Source of the DNA: Streptacidiphilus carbonis
Lineage (GTDB): Bacteria > Actinomycetota > Actinomycetes > Streptomycetales > Streptomycetaceae
DNA length: 48,452 nucleotides
Assembly (NCBI RefSeq): GCF_000787775.1
Contig: NZ_BBPM01000039.1
Location: 27,698 to 76,149, forward strand
Reading direction: 5' to 3'
Position 1 is the first letter of the stretch. The number at the start of each line of letters is the position of its first letter. Positions 1-8,035 of this stretch are shown here, piece by piece. The notes below the pieces were generated by a model. That model did not search any database. It saw only the letters and a program-made list of their open reading frames with translations, and was not told where the DNA came from. The position numbers and the translations under genes are program-made.

Positions 1-1055
1 CCCGCGCCGCGGCCCAGGCCGCCCGGCGGCCCGGCCCCCGCCGTGATCCCAGGAAAGCTCAGGACCGGCGAGATGGCCGCCTCCACCGCGAGAGCGGTGA
101 GCGCACCGGCTGCGGTGAGTGCGGTGGAGGTGGGGCCGGGGGCTCGCCGCAGGGTCCACATCATCCAGCCGTAGGACGCGATGAGCAGGCACAGCCCGGG
201 CACCCCCTGCTCCGCCGCCACCTCCAGGGCCGCCGAGGAAGGGCCGCCGGGAGTGGAGAAGTCCTGGGCGGCGGGGCTCAGTTCGGTGAAGCGGCCGGGG
301 CCGACCCCGCGCAGCGGCTCCCGGCCCGCCTCCTGGACCGCGTCGTGCCACAGCGCCGCCCGCTGCTCGGACAGCGGCAGCCCGCCGCCGCGGGCGGTCA
401 GGTCGGCGCCGGAGCGGGCCAGCAGCAGCGGGGCGGCGACGGCCAGCGCCGCGCACAGCCCGAGCAGCAGCAGGGCGGGCAGTCGGCGTCCGGCCGTGCG
501 GACCGCCACGGCCAGGATCACGATGCCCAGGCAGGCGAGTACCGCGGCGGTGGAGCCGGTCGTCACCGCCTCGACCGTCAGTGCGCAGGCGAGCAGGGCG
601 AGTGCGGCGAGCAGCAGGGCCGGACGGACGTGCCGCAGCCCGGGGCCGGTGGCCCGCGCCGTCTGCGCGGCGCAGCAGGCGGCGCCGACGGCCAGGGCGA
701 TCAGCGCGCCGTTGGCGTCGGCGTCGTGCAGCGGCGGAGCGGCGGGGTCGCCGGACAGCCCGCCGGGCGCGACCAGGGCCAGCACGCCCACCGCGACCGC
801 GATCACCGCGGGCGAGCCGACCGGTGCGACGGCTCCGGCTATCCGGCCGGCCGCATAACCTGCGGCGACGGCGAGCAGTCCGAGCAGGACCCCTTCGGGA
901 TGGGCGTCGCGCCCACTGGCGGCGTAGAGCGACCAGCTCGCGCAACCGGTCAGCAGCAGGGCGCCGAGTACGTCCACGGCCGTGTCGGAGGGGGCGCCGC
1001 CCGACGGACCGTCAAGGTCGGGTGTGCCGATGGTCGGTGTGCGCGCAGCCCCCAT
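1..1055 (-). CDS. O-antigen ligase-like (Wzy_C) membrane protein, partial
   Basis: The reverse strand stays open from an ATG at 1055 to the left edge, about 351 codons without a stop, so the 3' end lies outside the window. The product has many Leu/Ala/Val-rich membrane segments. A more polar stretch follows (about residues 225-300) with an RxALWHDAV segment, then PLRGVGPGRF, then a segment ending in EQGVPGL. That spacing is typical of the O-antigen ligase/Wzy_C family, which joins or polymerises glycans at the outer face of the membrane. The substrate cannot be told. It is divergent from the NUDIX gene, with 125 bp between the two starts. The family call is fairly safe; the role is inference. 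Confidence 0.75.
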   Translation of the reverse strand, partial: MGAARTPTIGTPDLDGPSGGAPSDTAVDVLGALLLTGCASWSLYAASGRDAHPEGVLLGLLAVAAGYAAGRIAGAVAPVGSPAVIAVAVGVLALVAPGGLSGDPAAPPLHDADANGALIALAVGAACCAAQTARATGPGLRHVRPALLLAALALLACALTVEAVTTGSTAAVLACLGIVILAVAVRTAGRRLPALLLLGLCAALAVAAPLLLARSGADLTARGGGLPLSEQRAALWHDAVQEAGREPLRGVGPGRFTELSPAAQDFSTPGGPSSAALEVAAEQGVPGLCLLIASYGWMMWTLRRAPGPTSTALTAAGALTALAVEAAISPVLSFPGITAGAGPPGGLGRGA

Positions 1056-1167
1056 GGCACCCCCCGATTCTCATCGGTCCACGGTAGACCGGAGCTGGCC
1101 GGATGACGCCCCTTCGCACAGATATTCGCTGGCCATGACAATGCGGAGGGGTGATTCGGCGTCCGGA

Positions 1168-1173
1168 TAGGGT
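1168..1173 (+). promoter_or_regulatory. Candidate -10 box for a leaderless NUDIX transcript
   Basis: TAGGGT lies 7 nt before the ATG at 1181, and no Shine-Dalgarno sequence stands before that ATG. A transcript starting at or next to the ATG would be leaderless, which is common in actinomycetes. No clear -35 box was seen. Confidence 0.4.
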
Positions 1174-1180
1174 CGGGCAC

Positions 1181-1711
1181 ATGCCCATTCCAGAGTTTGT
1201 ACGCGAGTTGCGCAGCAAGGTGGGACAGCAGCCGCTGTGGATGTCCGGGGTCACCGCCGTCGTCCTGGACGATCGGCGCCGGCTGCTGCTGGGACGTCGG
1301 GTGGACACCGGCCGCTGGGCGCTGATCACCGGCATTCTGGACCCGGGCGAGCAGCCCGCGGACGCTGCGGCGCGCGAGTGCCTGGAGGAGACCGGCGTGC
1401 ACGCCGTCCCCGAGCGCCTCACCAGTGTGACGGTCTCCCCGCCGATCGTCCACGCCAACGGCGACCAGGCGCAGTACCTGGAGCTGACCTTTTTCTGCCG
1501 CGCGGTGGGCGGGGAGGCCCGGGTCAACGACGACGAGTCGCTGGAGGTGGGCTGGTTCGCGCTGGACGCCCTGCCGGAGGAACTGGACGAGCGCGGGCGG
1601 ACCCGGCTGCGGCACGCGCTGAGCGGCGCCGCGGAGGCGTACTTCAGCTTCGACGCCAAGCCGGTCCAGGACCTGCCGGGAACGGACGGTCAGAGCTTGC
1701 GCACCACGTAG
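1181..1711 (+). CDS. NUDIX hydrolase
   Basis: 176 residues. The Nudix box is visible as GILDPGEQPADAAARECLEE followed by TG (GX5EX7REUXEEXGU pattern), so the protein should hydrolyse a nucleoside diphosphate linked to another group, using a divalent metal. The substrate is not predictable. An upstream in-frame GTG at 1151 would add ten residues, but homologues as I know them begin MPIPEF, and a -10-like box sits just before 1181. The 3' end overlaps the convergent dhaM-like gene by 22 bp. Confidence 0.88.
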   Translation: MPIPEFVRELRSKVGQQPLWMSGVTAVVLDDRRRLLLGRRVDTGRWALITGILDPGEQPADAAARECLEETGVHAVPERLTSVTVSPPIVHANGDQAQYLELTFFCRAVGGEARVNDDESLEVGWFALDALPEELDERGRTRLRHALSGAAEAYFSFDAKPVQDLPGTDGQSLRTT

Positions 1712-2205
1712 CAGTCCTCGGCCGCCTCGATCACCGCTGACAGGTCGCCGCCCGCCGAGGCGGTGGCCACCGCGGCGACCGCGCCCTCGACGAACGGGGC
1801 GTCAGCCAGCCGGACCGGGAACGGAAGCCCGTGCGCCTCCGCGGCGGCGAGCACACCCCGGACGGTGCCGACGGATGCGTCCAGGTCCGCGATGACGGCG
1901 ACGCCCATGCCCTGGTCGACCTCCCGGGCCGCGGCCGCCACCAGCGCCGGGCCGGTGCCCAGGCCGTCCTCGGGCATGCTCCCGGCCGTCGCGGTGGGTG
2001 CCGGGTCGCCGCTGCCCAGCAGCTCGACCGCCATCGCCGCGACGGCCTCGGCCACCACCCGGCTGTGCGAGACCAGCACCACCCCGACCCGGTCCAGACC
2101 GGCCAGCGGCAGCATCCGCAGCGGGCGCGGCACCGTGTGCGTGCCGGCCTCCTCCGCCGCTTCCGACCCCGGCCGCAGCGCCACTACCTGTGCCTCGCCA
2201 CCCAT
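1690..2205 (-). CDS. dhaM: DhaM-like PTS phosphotransfer subunit (EIIA-man type domain)
   Basis: 171 residues. After a 36-residue N-terminal extension comes an EIIA-mannose-type fold with VGVVLVSHSRVVAEAV; its histidine matches the phosphorylated His near the DhaM N-terminus. ADAPFVEGAVAAV further on matches the conserved APLVEG segment. DhaM passes phosphate from HPr to DhaL for dihydroxyacetone phosphorylation. Here it is a single EIIA-like domain without HPr or EI domains. The usual D-x-GS loop reads DLDASVG. No dhaK or dhaL lies beside it; glycerol kinase and ptsI/crr are about 40 kb away. A GAGGAG ribosome binding site precedes the ATG. A different EIIA-man-like regulatory protein is possible. 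Confidence 0.72.
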   Translation of the reverse strand: MGGEAQVVALRPGSEAAEEAGTHTVPRPLRMLPLAGLDRVGVVLVSHSRVVAEAVAAMAVELLGSGDPAPTATAGSMPEDGLGTGPALVAAAAREVDQGMGVAVIADLDASVGTVRGVLAAAEAHGLPFPVRLADAPFVEGAVAAVATASAGGDLSAVIEAAEDCYVVRKL

Positions 2206-2400
2206 GTACCTGCTCCTCGGCCGTGCCGTCCGCGCTGATTCCGCCAGGCTAGGGCCTGTCCGGAGTTCTGGCGCGGCGTCACGGCCCCGGCACGCCGTGG
2301 GCACGCACGGGACGCCGCTCCTTCCTCCGCGCCGGAACTGCCTGGCCCGTCGGGCCCCCGGCCTTGATCGCTGCCCGGTTGAGCTGAAAGGGTTCGGCCC

Positions 2401-3402
2401 ATGCGCTACATCATCATCGGAGCGGGTGCGGTCGGCGGAGCCATCGGTGGACGTCTGTTCGAGGGCGGTCGGGAGGTCGTGCTGGTCGCCCGGGGTGCGC
2501 ACTACCGCGCCCTCGCCGGGCAGGGGCTGACCCTGGCCACGCCGGGCGGCAGGGTCGTCCTGCCGGTGCCGGCGGCGGACCGGCCCGAGGCGGTGGACCT
2601 GCGCCCGGACGATGTGCTGGTGCTCGCCGTGAAGAGCCAGGACACCCTGGCCGCGCTGGACGCCTGGGCGGACCGCCCGGTCGCGGGCGGCGGCACGGCG
2701 GCGGAGGCGCTGCCCCTGGTCTGCGCACAGAACGCGGTGGACAACGAGCGGACCGCCCTGCGGCGCTTCCGCCGGGTGTACGGGATGTGCGTCTGGCTGC
2801 CGTCCACCCATCTGGAACCCGGCGTGATCGGCGCCGAGGGCTTCCCACTGACCGGCATCCTGCACCTAGGCCGTTACCCGCGCGGCGCCGACGACACCGC
2901 CCGCGCGATCTCCGCGGACCTGGAGGCCTGCATGCTGCTGGCGCCGGTCACGCAGGACGTGATGCGCTGGAAGTACGGGAAGCTGATCAGCAACCTCTCC
3001 AACGCCCTGGAGGCGCTCACCGGGCGGATCGAGAGCGCCCAGGCACTGGAGCTCCACCACGCCACCATGGCCGAGGGGACCAGGGTGCTGGACGCCGCCG
3101 GCATCGGCTACACCAGCGACCAGGAGCGGGCGGACGTGGCCGGCGACCGGCTGCGGTTCCGGCCGGTGCCGGGCGTGGAGCGCGGCGGCGGCTCCTCCTG
3201 GCAGAGCCTGGCCCGGGGCACCGGCAGCATCGAGGCGGACTACCTCAACGGCGAGATCGTGCTGCTGGGGCGCAGCCACGGGCTGGCCACGCCGGTGAAC
3301 AGCGTGCTGCAGCGGCTGGCCGGCCGGGCCGCCAGGTTGGGGCGCGGGCCCGGTTCGACGACCCCGGCGGAGCTCGCCGAGCTGATCGCCAAGGAGGACT
3401 GA
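2401..3402 (+). CDS. Ketopantoate reductase family protein (2-dehydropantoate 2-reductase-like)
   Basis: 333 residues. The N-terminus MRYIIIGAGAVGGAIGG is a Rossmann dinucleotide-binding loop, followed by the ApbA/PanE domain with a VKSQDT segment. The C-terminal helical domain contains WKYGKLISNLSNALEAL, carrying the lysine and Asn/Ser positions of ketopantoate reductases. PanE reduces ketopantoate to pantoate with NADPH in coenzyme A synthesis. Many actinomycete paralogues act on other 2-oxo acids, and its place before an acyl-CoA catabolic region leaves the substrate open. The ATG at 2401 follows an AAAGGG sequence. It is divergent from the dhaM-like gene across 195 bp. Confidence 0.82.
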   Translation: MRYIIIGAGAVGGAIGGRLFEGGREVVLVARGAHYRALAGQGLTLATPGGRVVLPVPAADRPEAVDLRPDDVLVLAVKSQDTLAALDAWADRPVAGGGTAAEALPLVCAQNAVDNERTALRRFRRVYGMCVWLPSTHLEPGVIGAEGFPLTGILHLGRYPRGADDTARAISADLEACMLLAPVTQDVMRWKYGKLISNLSNALEALTGRIESAQALELHHATMAEGTRVLDAAGIGYTSDQERADVAGDRLRFRPVPGVERGGGSSWQSLARGTGSIEADYLNGEIVLLGRSHGLATPVNSVLQRLAGRAARLGRGPGSTTPAELAELIAKED

Positions 3403-3421
3403 CGGAATGTCGGTCATGAGC

Positions 3422-3434
3422 TGACGGGCCGTCA
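3422..3434. promoter_or_regulatory. 13-bp palindrome TGACGGGCCGTCA (copy 1 of a shared operator)
   Basis: A perfect inverted repeat with 5-bp arms TGACG/CGTCA around GGC, 135 bp before the acyl-CoA dehydrogenase start. Near-identical 13-mers occur at 6848-6860 and 13403-13415, each upstream of another acyl-CoA catabolic unit. The regulator is unknown; a TetR-type protein is the natural guess. Confidence 0.6.
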
Positions 3435-3464
3435 ATCCAGGTGGACGGCGCGCCTTCCCTTCTT

Positions 3465-3480
3465 CTAGAACGTGTTCTAG
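3465..3480. promoter_or_regulatory. KstR-type operator CTAGAACGTGTTCTAG
   Basis: Seven-base arms CTAGAAC/GTTCTAG around GT. The inner 14 bases match the KstR consensus TnnAACnnGTTnnA described for the mycobacterial cholesterol regulon. It lies 31 bp downstream of the first 13-bp palindrome and 77 bp before the acyl-CoA dehydrogenase ATG. Confidence 0.75.
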
Positions 3481-3556
3481 CGTGGCGCCCGGCGGGCGTG
3501 ACTGCCGCTCCCACGGCGTTGCCGCCGTGCCGACCCGAGCACCCGAGGGGATCGCC

Positions 3557-4771
3557 ATGCACCTCGCCCACACCCCCGAGCAGCAGCGGCTGCGCAGCGA
3601 ACTGCGGACCTACTTCGCCGAGTTGATGCCGCCCGAGGCGCACGGGCGGTTGAACGACCCGAAACGGGCGAAGCGCTTCTACCGCGACGTCAACCGCCGC
3701 CTGGGAGCCGACCGCTGGCTGGGTGTCGGCTGGCCGGTCGAGTACGGCGGACGCGGGATGAGCCCGGTCGACCAGTTCGTCTTCTTCGACGAGGCGGCCC
3801 AGGCGGGGGTGCCGCTGCCGATCATGGCACTGAACACGGTCGGGCCCTCGATCATGAAGTTCGGCACCGACGCGCAGAAGGAGTACTTCCTGCCGCGGAT
3901 CCTGGCCGGCGAACTGGACATCGCCATCGGCTACTCGGAGCCGGACGCGGGCACCGACCTCGCCGCGCTGAAGACCCGCGCGGTGCGGGAGGAAGGGGGT
4001 ACCTCCCGCTCGAGCGGAGCCGAGAGTGGGGGACACTACGTGGTCAACGGCCAGAAGATCTGGACCACCAACGGCGACACCGCCGACTGGGTCTGGCTCG
4101 CCGTCCGCACCGACCCGGAGGCCCCGCCGCACAAGGGCATCAGCATCCTGCTGGTGGACACCACCGACCCGGGCTACTCCGCCACCGTCATCCGCACCCT
4201 GGCCGGGCACGACACCACTGCCAGCTACTACCAGGACGTCCGGGTGCCGGTGGCCAATCTGGTCGGCGCCGAGAACCAGGGCTGGCGGCTGATCACCAAC
4301 CAGCTCAACCACGAGCGGGTCACCCTGGCCGCCCACGCCACCATGGCCAACCGCGCCCTGGCCGAGGTGCAGCAGTGGGCCAGGGACACCGGGCTCGGTG
4401 ACGGCAGGCGGGTCATCGACCTGCCCTGGGTGCGCCAGCGGCTGGCCCGCACGCACACCAGGCTGGACGCCGTGAAACTGCTCAACTGGCAGATGGTGGA
4501 CGCCCTCCAGCGCAATGCGCTGACCCCGCAGGACGCCTCCGCGGTCAAGGTCTTCGGCAGCGAGGCCCGGCGCGACGCCTACTCCTGGCTGATGGAGGTC
4601 GTCGGCGCGGCCGGCCCGCTCAAGGAGGGCTCGGCCGGGTCGGTCCTCCAGGGCAACCTGGAACGCGGCTACCGCAGCGCCGTCATCTTCACCTTCGGCG
4701 GCGGCAACAACGAGATCCAGCGTGAGATCATCTCCTGGATCGGCCTCGGCATGCCCCGCGTCCGCCGCTGA
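3557..4771 (+). CDS. Acyl-CoA dehydrogenase (FadE-type)
   Basis: 404 residues. It has an N-terminal helical domain (MHLAHTPEQQRLRSELR), a FAD-site strand region GYSEPDAGTDLAALKTRAV, NGQKIWTTNGD, and a C-terminal region with FGGGNNEIQREIIS. It would oxidise an acyl-CoA to the 2-enoyl-CoA using FAD. The ATG at 3557 follows GAGGGG; an in-frame GTG upstream is less likely. The gene sits behind a KstR-type operator and forms an apparent operon with the SDR 75 bp downstream. About 13 residues (GGTSRSSGAESGG) next to the FAD region are encoded by a Streptomyces-type palindromic repeat inserted in frame. The substrate is inferred from context to be a sterol or branched acyl-CoA. Confidence 0.92.
   Translation: MHLAHTPEQQRLRSELRTYFAELMPPEAHGRLNDPKRAKRFYRDVNRRLGADRWLGVGWPVEYGGRGMSPVDQFVFFDEAAQAGVPLPIMALNTVGPSIMKFGTDAQKEYFLPRILAGELDIAIGYSEPDAGTDLAALKTRAVREEGGTSRSSGAESGGHYVVNGQKIWTTNGDTADWVWLAVRTDPEAPPHKGISILLVDTTDPGYSATVIRTLAGHDTTASYYQDVRVPVANLVGAENQGWRLITNQLNHERVTLAAHATMANRALAEVQQWARDTGLGDGRRVIDLPWVRQRLARTHTRLDAVKLLNWQMVDALQRNALTPQDASAVKVFGSEARRDAYSWLMEVVGAAGPLKEGSAGSVLQGNLERGYRSAVIFTFGGGNNEIQREIISWIGLGMPRVRR
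3988..4033 (+). repeat. Dispersed Streptomyces-type palindromic repeat inserted in the fadE reading frame
   Basis: The stretch reads GGAGG-A-A-GGGGG-TACC, then the palindrome CCGCTCGAGCGG (4006-4017), then AGCCGAGAGTGGGGGA. I recognise this combination as a repeat common between and occasionally inside genes in Streptomyces genomes. Here it keeps the frame and adds a Gly/Ser-rich loop. No second copy was noticed in the window. Confidence 0.6.
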
Positions 4772-4846
4772 GACCCTGCGAACCGGGCCCACGCCGGGCG
4801 TTTGCGATGATGGCGGCCTGTCTTCGCTCGTCGGAAGGGCTGTCAC

Positions 4847-5653
4847 ATGGATCTCCAGCTTGCTGGGAAGCGCGCCGTCGTCACCGGCGCGAGCCGGGGC
4901 ATCGGGCTGGCCGTCGCCCGGGCGCTGGCCGCCGAGGGGGCGGATGTCGCGCTCGCGTCCCGGGGCAAGGAGGCACTGGACACCGCAGCGGCGGAGATCG
5001 CCGCGGTGGACGGCGGCGGCCGGGTGCTGGCCGTGGTCACGGACACCACCGACGACGAGTCGGTGCGTGAGCTGGTCCGGCGGACCGCGGACGCGTTCGG
5101 CGGGGTCGACATCCTGGTCAACGCGGCGGCGACGCCGGCCAGCGCGGGCGGCGCCCCGCCCGGGCTCGCCGGGATCGAGGACGACAGCCTGCGGCAGGAG
5201 GTCGAGACCAAGGTGCTCGGCTATCTGCGCTGCGCGCGGGCCGCGGCGCCGCTGATGGTGGCCCAGGGCTGGGGTCGGATCGTCAATGTGAGCGGCCTCA
5301 ACGCCCGGCAGGCCGGAAACCTGGTCGGTTCGGTCCGCAATGTCGCGGTGGCGGCCATGACCAAGAACCTGGCCGACGAACTCGGCCCGCACGGCGTCAA
5401 TGTGACGGTCGTTCACCCCGGGATGACGATCACCGAGTCCAGCCCCGCCAAGTTCGCCGCGATGGCCGCGGCCGCCGGGGTCGACGAGGCGGAGATCGTC
5501 CGGCGGCTCGAATCGGCGGTGAGCATCGGCCGCCTGGTCACCGCCGCCGAGGTCGCCGACACCGTCGCCTTCCTGGCCTCCCCGCTGAGCGTGGCGATCA
5601 ACGGCGACGCCATCGCCGTGGGCGGCGGCGCCCGGGGCGCGATCCACTACTGA
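4847..5653 (+). CDS. SDR-family protein lacking the catalytic Tyr/Lys pair
   Basis: 268 residues. The N-terminus carries the NAD(P)-binding TGASRGIG motif (about residues 13-20) and DILVNAAA, with SGLN at the serine position. In the segment that normally reads YxxxK the protein has GSVRN before VAVAAMTKNLADEL, so both the tyrosine and the lysine are missing. It may be a non-catalytic or differently acting SDR. It follows the acyl-CoA dehydrogenase by 75 bp and is probably co-transcribed with it. The C-terminus ends with the usual VGGGARG segment. Family certain, activity uncertain. Confidence 0.88.
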   Translation: MDLQLAGKRAVVTGASRGIGLAVARALAAEGADVALASRGKEALDTAAAEIAAVDGGGRVLAVVTDTTDDESVRELVRRTADAFGGVDILVNAAATPASAGGAPPGLAGIEDDSLRQEVETKVLGYLRCARAAAPLMVAQGWGRIVNVSGLNARQAGNLVGSVRNVAVAAMTKNLADELGPHGVNVTVVHPGMTITESSPAKFAAMAAAAGVDEAEIVRRLESAVSIGRLVTAAEVADTVAFLASPLSVAINGDAIAVGGGARGAIHY

Positions 5654-5827
5654 ACGGCCCGCCCATGCCGCGGCCCGGTGGGACTATCCGCGGGGCCTGT
5701 GGCCGGGCGGACCGCCGCCCCTGCCGTCCTGGCTGTCACCCCCTGGGTCCACACTGGCTGCGGAGTTAGGGTGTGGGCAGCGTGGGGTGGTGTACGGCGC
5801 TGGTGAACGAGCGAGGGCGGGAGCGCG

Positions 5828-6850
5828 GTGAAGGAAGGAACCCTGATCCAGGGTCGCTACCGCCTCATCGGCCTGCTCGGGCGCGGCGGGATGGGGGAGG
5901 TCTGGCGCGGCGAGGACGAGGCGCTGGGCCGGCTCGTCGCGATCAAGTGCCTGCGCGCCGAGGAGCCGCACCGCAATCCGCGCCAGGCCGAGCTGCTGCA
6001 GGAGCGCTTCCGCCGGGAGGCCCGGCTGGCCGCCGGGCTGCAGCACCCGGGCATCACCGTGGTGCACGACTTCGGCCAGGACGACGGGGTGCCGTACCTG
6101 GTGATGGAGCTGCTGGACGGCAGCGACCTGGGCGCGGTGCTGGACGAGGAGCCGGGGCGGCAGCTGCCGATCGACGAGGTGGTGTCGATCGCCCGTCAGA
6201 TCGCCGCCGCCCTCGCCTACACCCATGCCCGGGACGTGATCCACCGCGACCTCAAGCCCGGCAACCTGGTCCGCTGCCACGACGGCACCGTCAAGATCTG
6301 CGACTTCGGCATCGCCCGGCTGGGATCGGGCCAGGCGGGGCTGACCGCCCGGCTCGGCGGCGGCGCCTTCCCGGTCGGCACCCCGTACTACATGTCCCCG
6401 GAGCAGATCGAGGGGACGGACGTCGACCACCGCAGCGACCTCTACTCCTTCGGCTGCGTGATCTACGAACTGCTGGTCGGGGCGCCGCCGTTCGCCGTGG
6501 GGGATCCGCTGGTGATCCTGCTGGACCACCGGGACACCCCGCCGCGGCCGCCGCGCGAGCTGCGTCCGGAGATCCCGGAGAGCCTGCAGGCCGTGGTGCT
6601 GGACCTGCTGGCCAAGGAACCGGAGCAGCGGCCCTCGGACGCGGGCGAGGTGCTCCGGCGGCTGGCCCCCTCGCTGGTCCGGCGGCCCGAAATTCCGCCC
6701 TGGGCCCTGGAGGTGGGGCCGATCCCGGTCTCGCTGGCCCGGGTGGTCCGCGAGCACCCGGCGGTGGTGGAACTGACCCGGCGCTGGACCGTCCCGGTCG
6801 GCGGGCAGCTCCGTGCCGTCCGCAGCGCCGGTGGCCGCGAGAATAACTGA
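5828..6850 (+). CDS. Cytosolic Hanks-type Ser/Thr protein kinase
   Basis: 340 residues starting with GTG. The kinase domain occupies about residues 10-280: glycine loop LLGRGGMGEV, Lys40 in VAIK, HRD at 139-141 followed by LKPGN, DFG at 159-161, and TPYYMSPEQ at the activation segment. All catalytic residues are present. The 60-residue tail has no membrane segment and no PASTA or lipoprotein-like sensor, so it should be soluble. It lies between the fadE-SDR unit and the flavoprotein-FadD unit. Its stop codon overlaps the second copy of the 13-bp palindrome. A role in controlling the neighbouring acyl-CoA genes is only suggested by position. Confidence 0.93.
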   Translation: MKEGTLIQGRYRLIGLLGRGGMGEVWRGEDEALGRLVAIKCLRAEEPHRNPRQAELLQERFRREARLAAGLQHPGITVVHDFGQDDGVPYLVMELLDGSDLGAVLDEEPGRQLPIDEVVSIARQIAAALAYTHARDVIHRDLKPGNLVRCHDGTVKICDFGIARLGSGQAGLTARLGGGAFPVGTPYYMSPEQIEGTDVDHRSDLYSFGCVIYELLVGAPPFAVGDPLVILLDHRDTPPRPPRELRPEIPESLQAVVLDLLAKEPEQRPSDAGEVLRRLAPSLVRRPEIPPWALEVGPIPVSLARVVREHPAVVELTRRWTVPVGGQLRAVRSAGGRENN

Positions 6851-6860
6851 CAGAGCGTCA
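6848..6860. promoter_or_regulatory. 13-bp palindrome TGACAGAGCGTCA (copy 2)
   Basis: Arms TGACA/CGTCA with one mismatch, flanked by C and G so that the dyad extends to CTGAC/GTCAG. It overlaps the kinase stop codon and lies 45 bp before the flavoprotein ATG at 6905. No KstR-type site accompanies this copy. Confidence 0.5.
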
Positions 6861-6904
6861 GATAATCTCTTCCAGTCTGCGAAGCGCTGCGCCATGCTGC
6901 CCCC

Positions 6905-8035
6905 ATGAGGACGGAACTCAGCGAACGGCTCGGAATCGAGCACGCCATCTTCGGCTTCACGCCCTTCCCCGCTGTCGCGGCGGCCATCAGCAGGGCCGGG
7001 GGCCTCGGCGTCCTCGGCGCGGTCCGCTACGGCGAGGCGGAGGAGCTGGCCAAGGACCTCGACTGGATGGACGCCCATGTCGGCGGCCTTCCCTACGGCG
7101 TGGACGTGGTGATGCCCGCCAGGAAGGTCGAGAACGTCACCGTCGCCGACATCGAGGCGATGATCCCCGAGGGGCACCGCGCCTTCGTCCGGGCGACCCT
7201 GGCCCGCTACGGCGTGCCGGAGATGCCCGAGGGCGAGCGGGCCGGCTGGCGGATCACCGGCTGGATGGAGGAGGTCGCCCGTTCCCATGTCGACGTCGCG
7301 CTGGAGCATCCGATCAAGCTGCTCGCCAGCGCGCTCGGACATCCGCCGGAGGATGTGGTCGAGCGGGCCCACGCGGCCGGCGTGCTGGTCGCCGCCCTCG
7401 CCGGAAGCGCACGGCATGCCCGGCACCACGCGGAGGCGGGCATCGACATCGTCGTCGCCCAGGGCTACGAGGCCGGCGGCCACACCGGCGAGATCGGCAC
7501 CATGGTGCTGGTCCCCGAGATCGCCGCGGCCGTCGCCCCGCTCCCGGTGCTCGCCGCCGGCGGCATCGGCACCGGCGCCCAGGCGGCGGCCGGGCTGGCG
7601 CTGGGCGCGCAGGGGGTCTGGCTCGGCTCGGTCTGGCTGACCGTCGCCGAATCGGAGCTGCGCTCGCCGGTGCTCCGCGCCAAGCTGCTGGCGGCGGGAT
7701 CCGGCGACACCGTCCGCTCCCGCTCGCTGACCGGCAAGCCGGCCCGCCAGCTGCGCACCGAGTGGACGGACGCCTGGGACCAGCCGGACAGCCCGGGCAC
7801 GCTGCCGATGCCGCTGCAGGGACTGCTGGTCGCCGACGCGCTGAGCCGGATCCAGACCTACGAGGCGCCGGAGCTCATCGGCACGCCGATCGGCCAGATC
7901 GTCGGCCAGATGACCGAGGAGCGGCCGGTCGCGGCGGTGATGGACGAGCTGACCCGCGGTTTCGAGCAGGCGGTGGCCCGGCTGGACCGCATCGCCGGGG
8001 CCGCCGCCGGTTCGGTCGAGGAGGCGGGCGCGTGA
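6905..8035 (+). CDS. Nitronate monooxygenase-like FMN oxidoreductase (NPD family)
   Basis: 376 residues in a TIM-barrel pattern. It starts LSERLGIEHAIFGFTPFPA; AISRAGGLGVLG and AQGYEAGGHTGEIGT are the FMN/phosphate-binding and GGHxG motifs of the 2-nitropropane dioxygenase family, and VLAAGGIGTGAQ follows. Members of this family occur in mycobacterial sterol and lipid catabolic clusters, where nitronate is probably not the real substrate (IpdC is one example of a related enzyme). The gene overlaps the downstream acyl-CoA synthetase by 4 bp (GTGA), so the two are translationally coupled. Whether it is an enoyl-CoA reductase-like or ring-processing enzyme cannot be told. Confidence 0.88.
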   Translation: MRTELSERLGIEHAIFGFTPFPAVAAAISRAGGLGVLGAVRYGEAEELAKDLDWMDAHVGGLPYGVDVVMPARKVENVTVADIEAMIPEGHRAFVRATLARYGVPEMPEGERAGWRITGWMEEVARSHVDVALEHPIKLLASALGHPPEDVVERAHAAGVLVAALAGSARHARHHAEAGIDIVVAQGYEAGGHTGEIGTMVLVPEIAAAVAPLPVLAAGGIGTGAQAAAGLALGAQGVWLGSVWLTVAESELRSPVLRAKLLAAGSGDTVRSRSLTGKPARQLRTEWTDAWDQPDSPGTLPMPLQGLLVADALSRIQTYEAPELIGTPIGQIVGQMTEERPVAAVMDELTRGFEQAVARLDRIAGAAAGSVEEAGA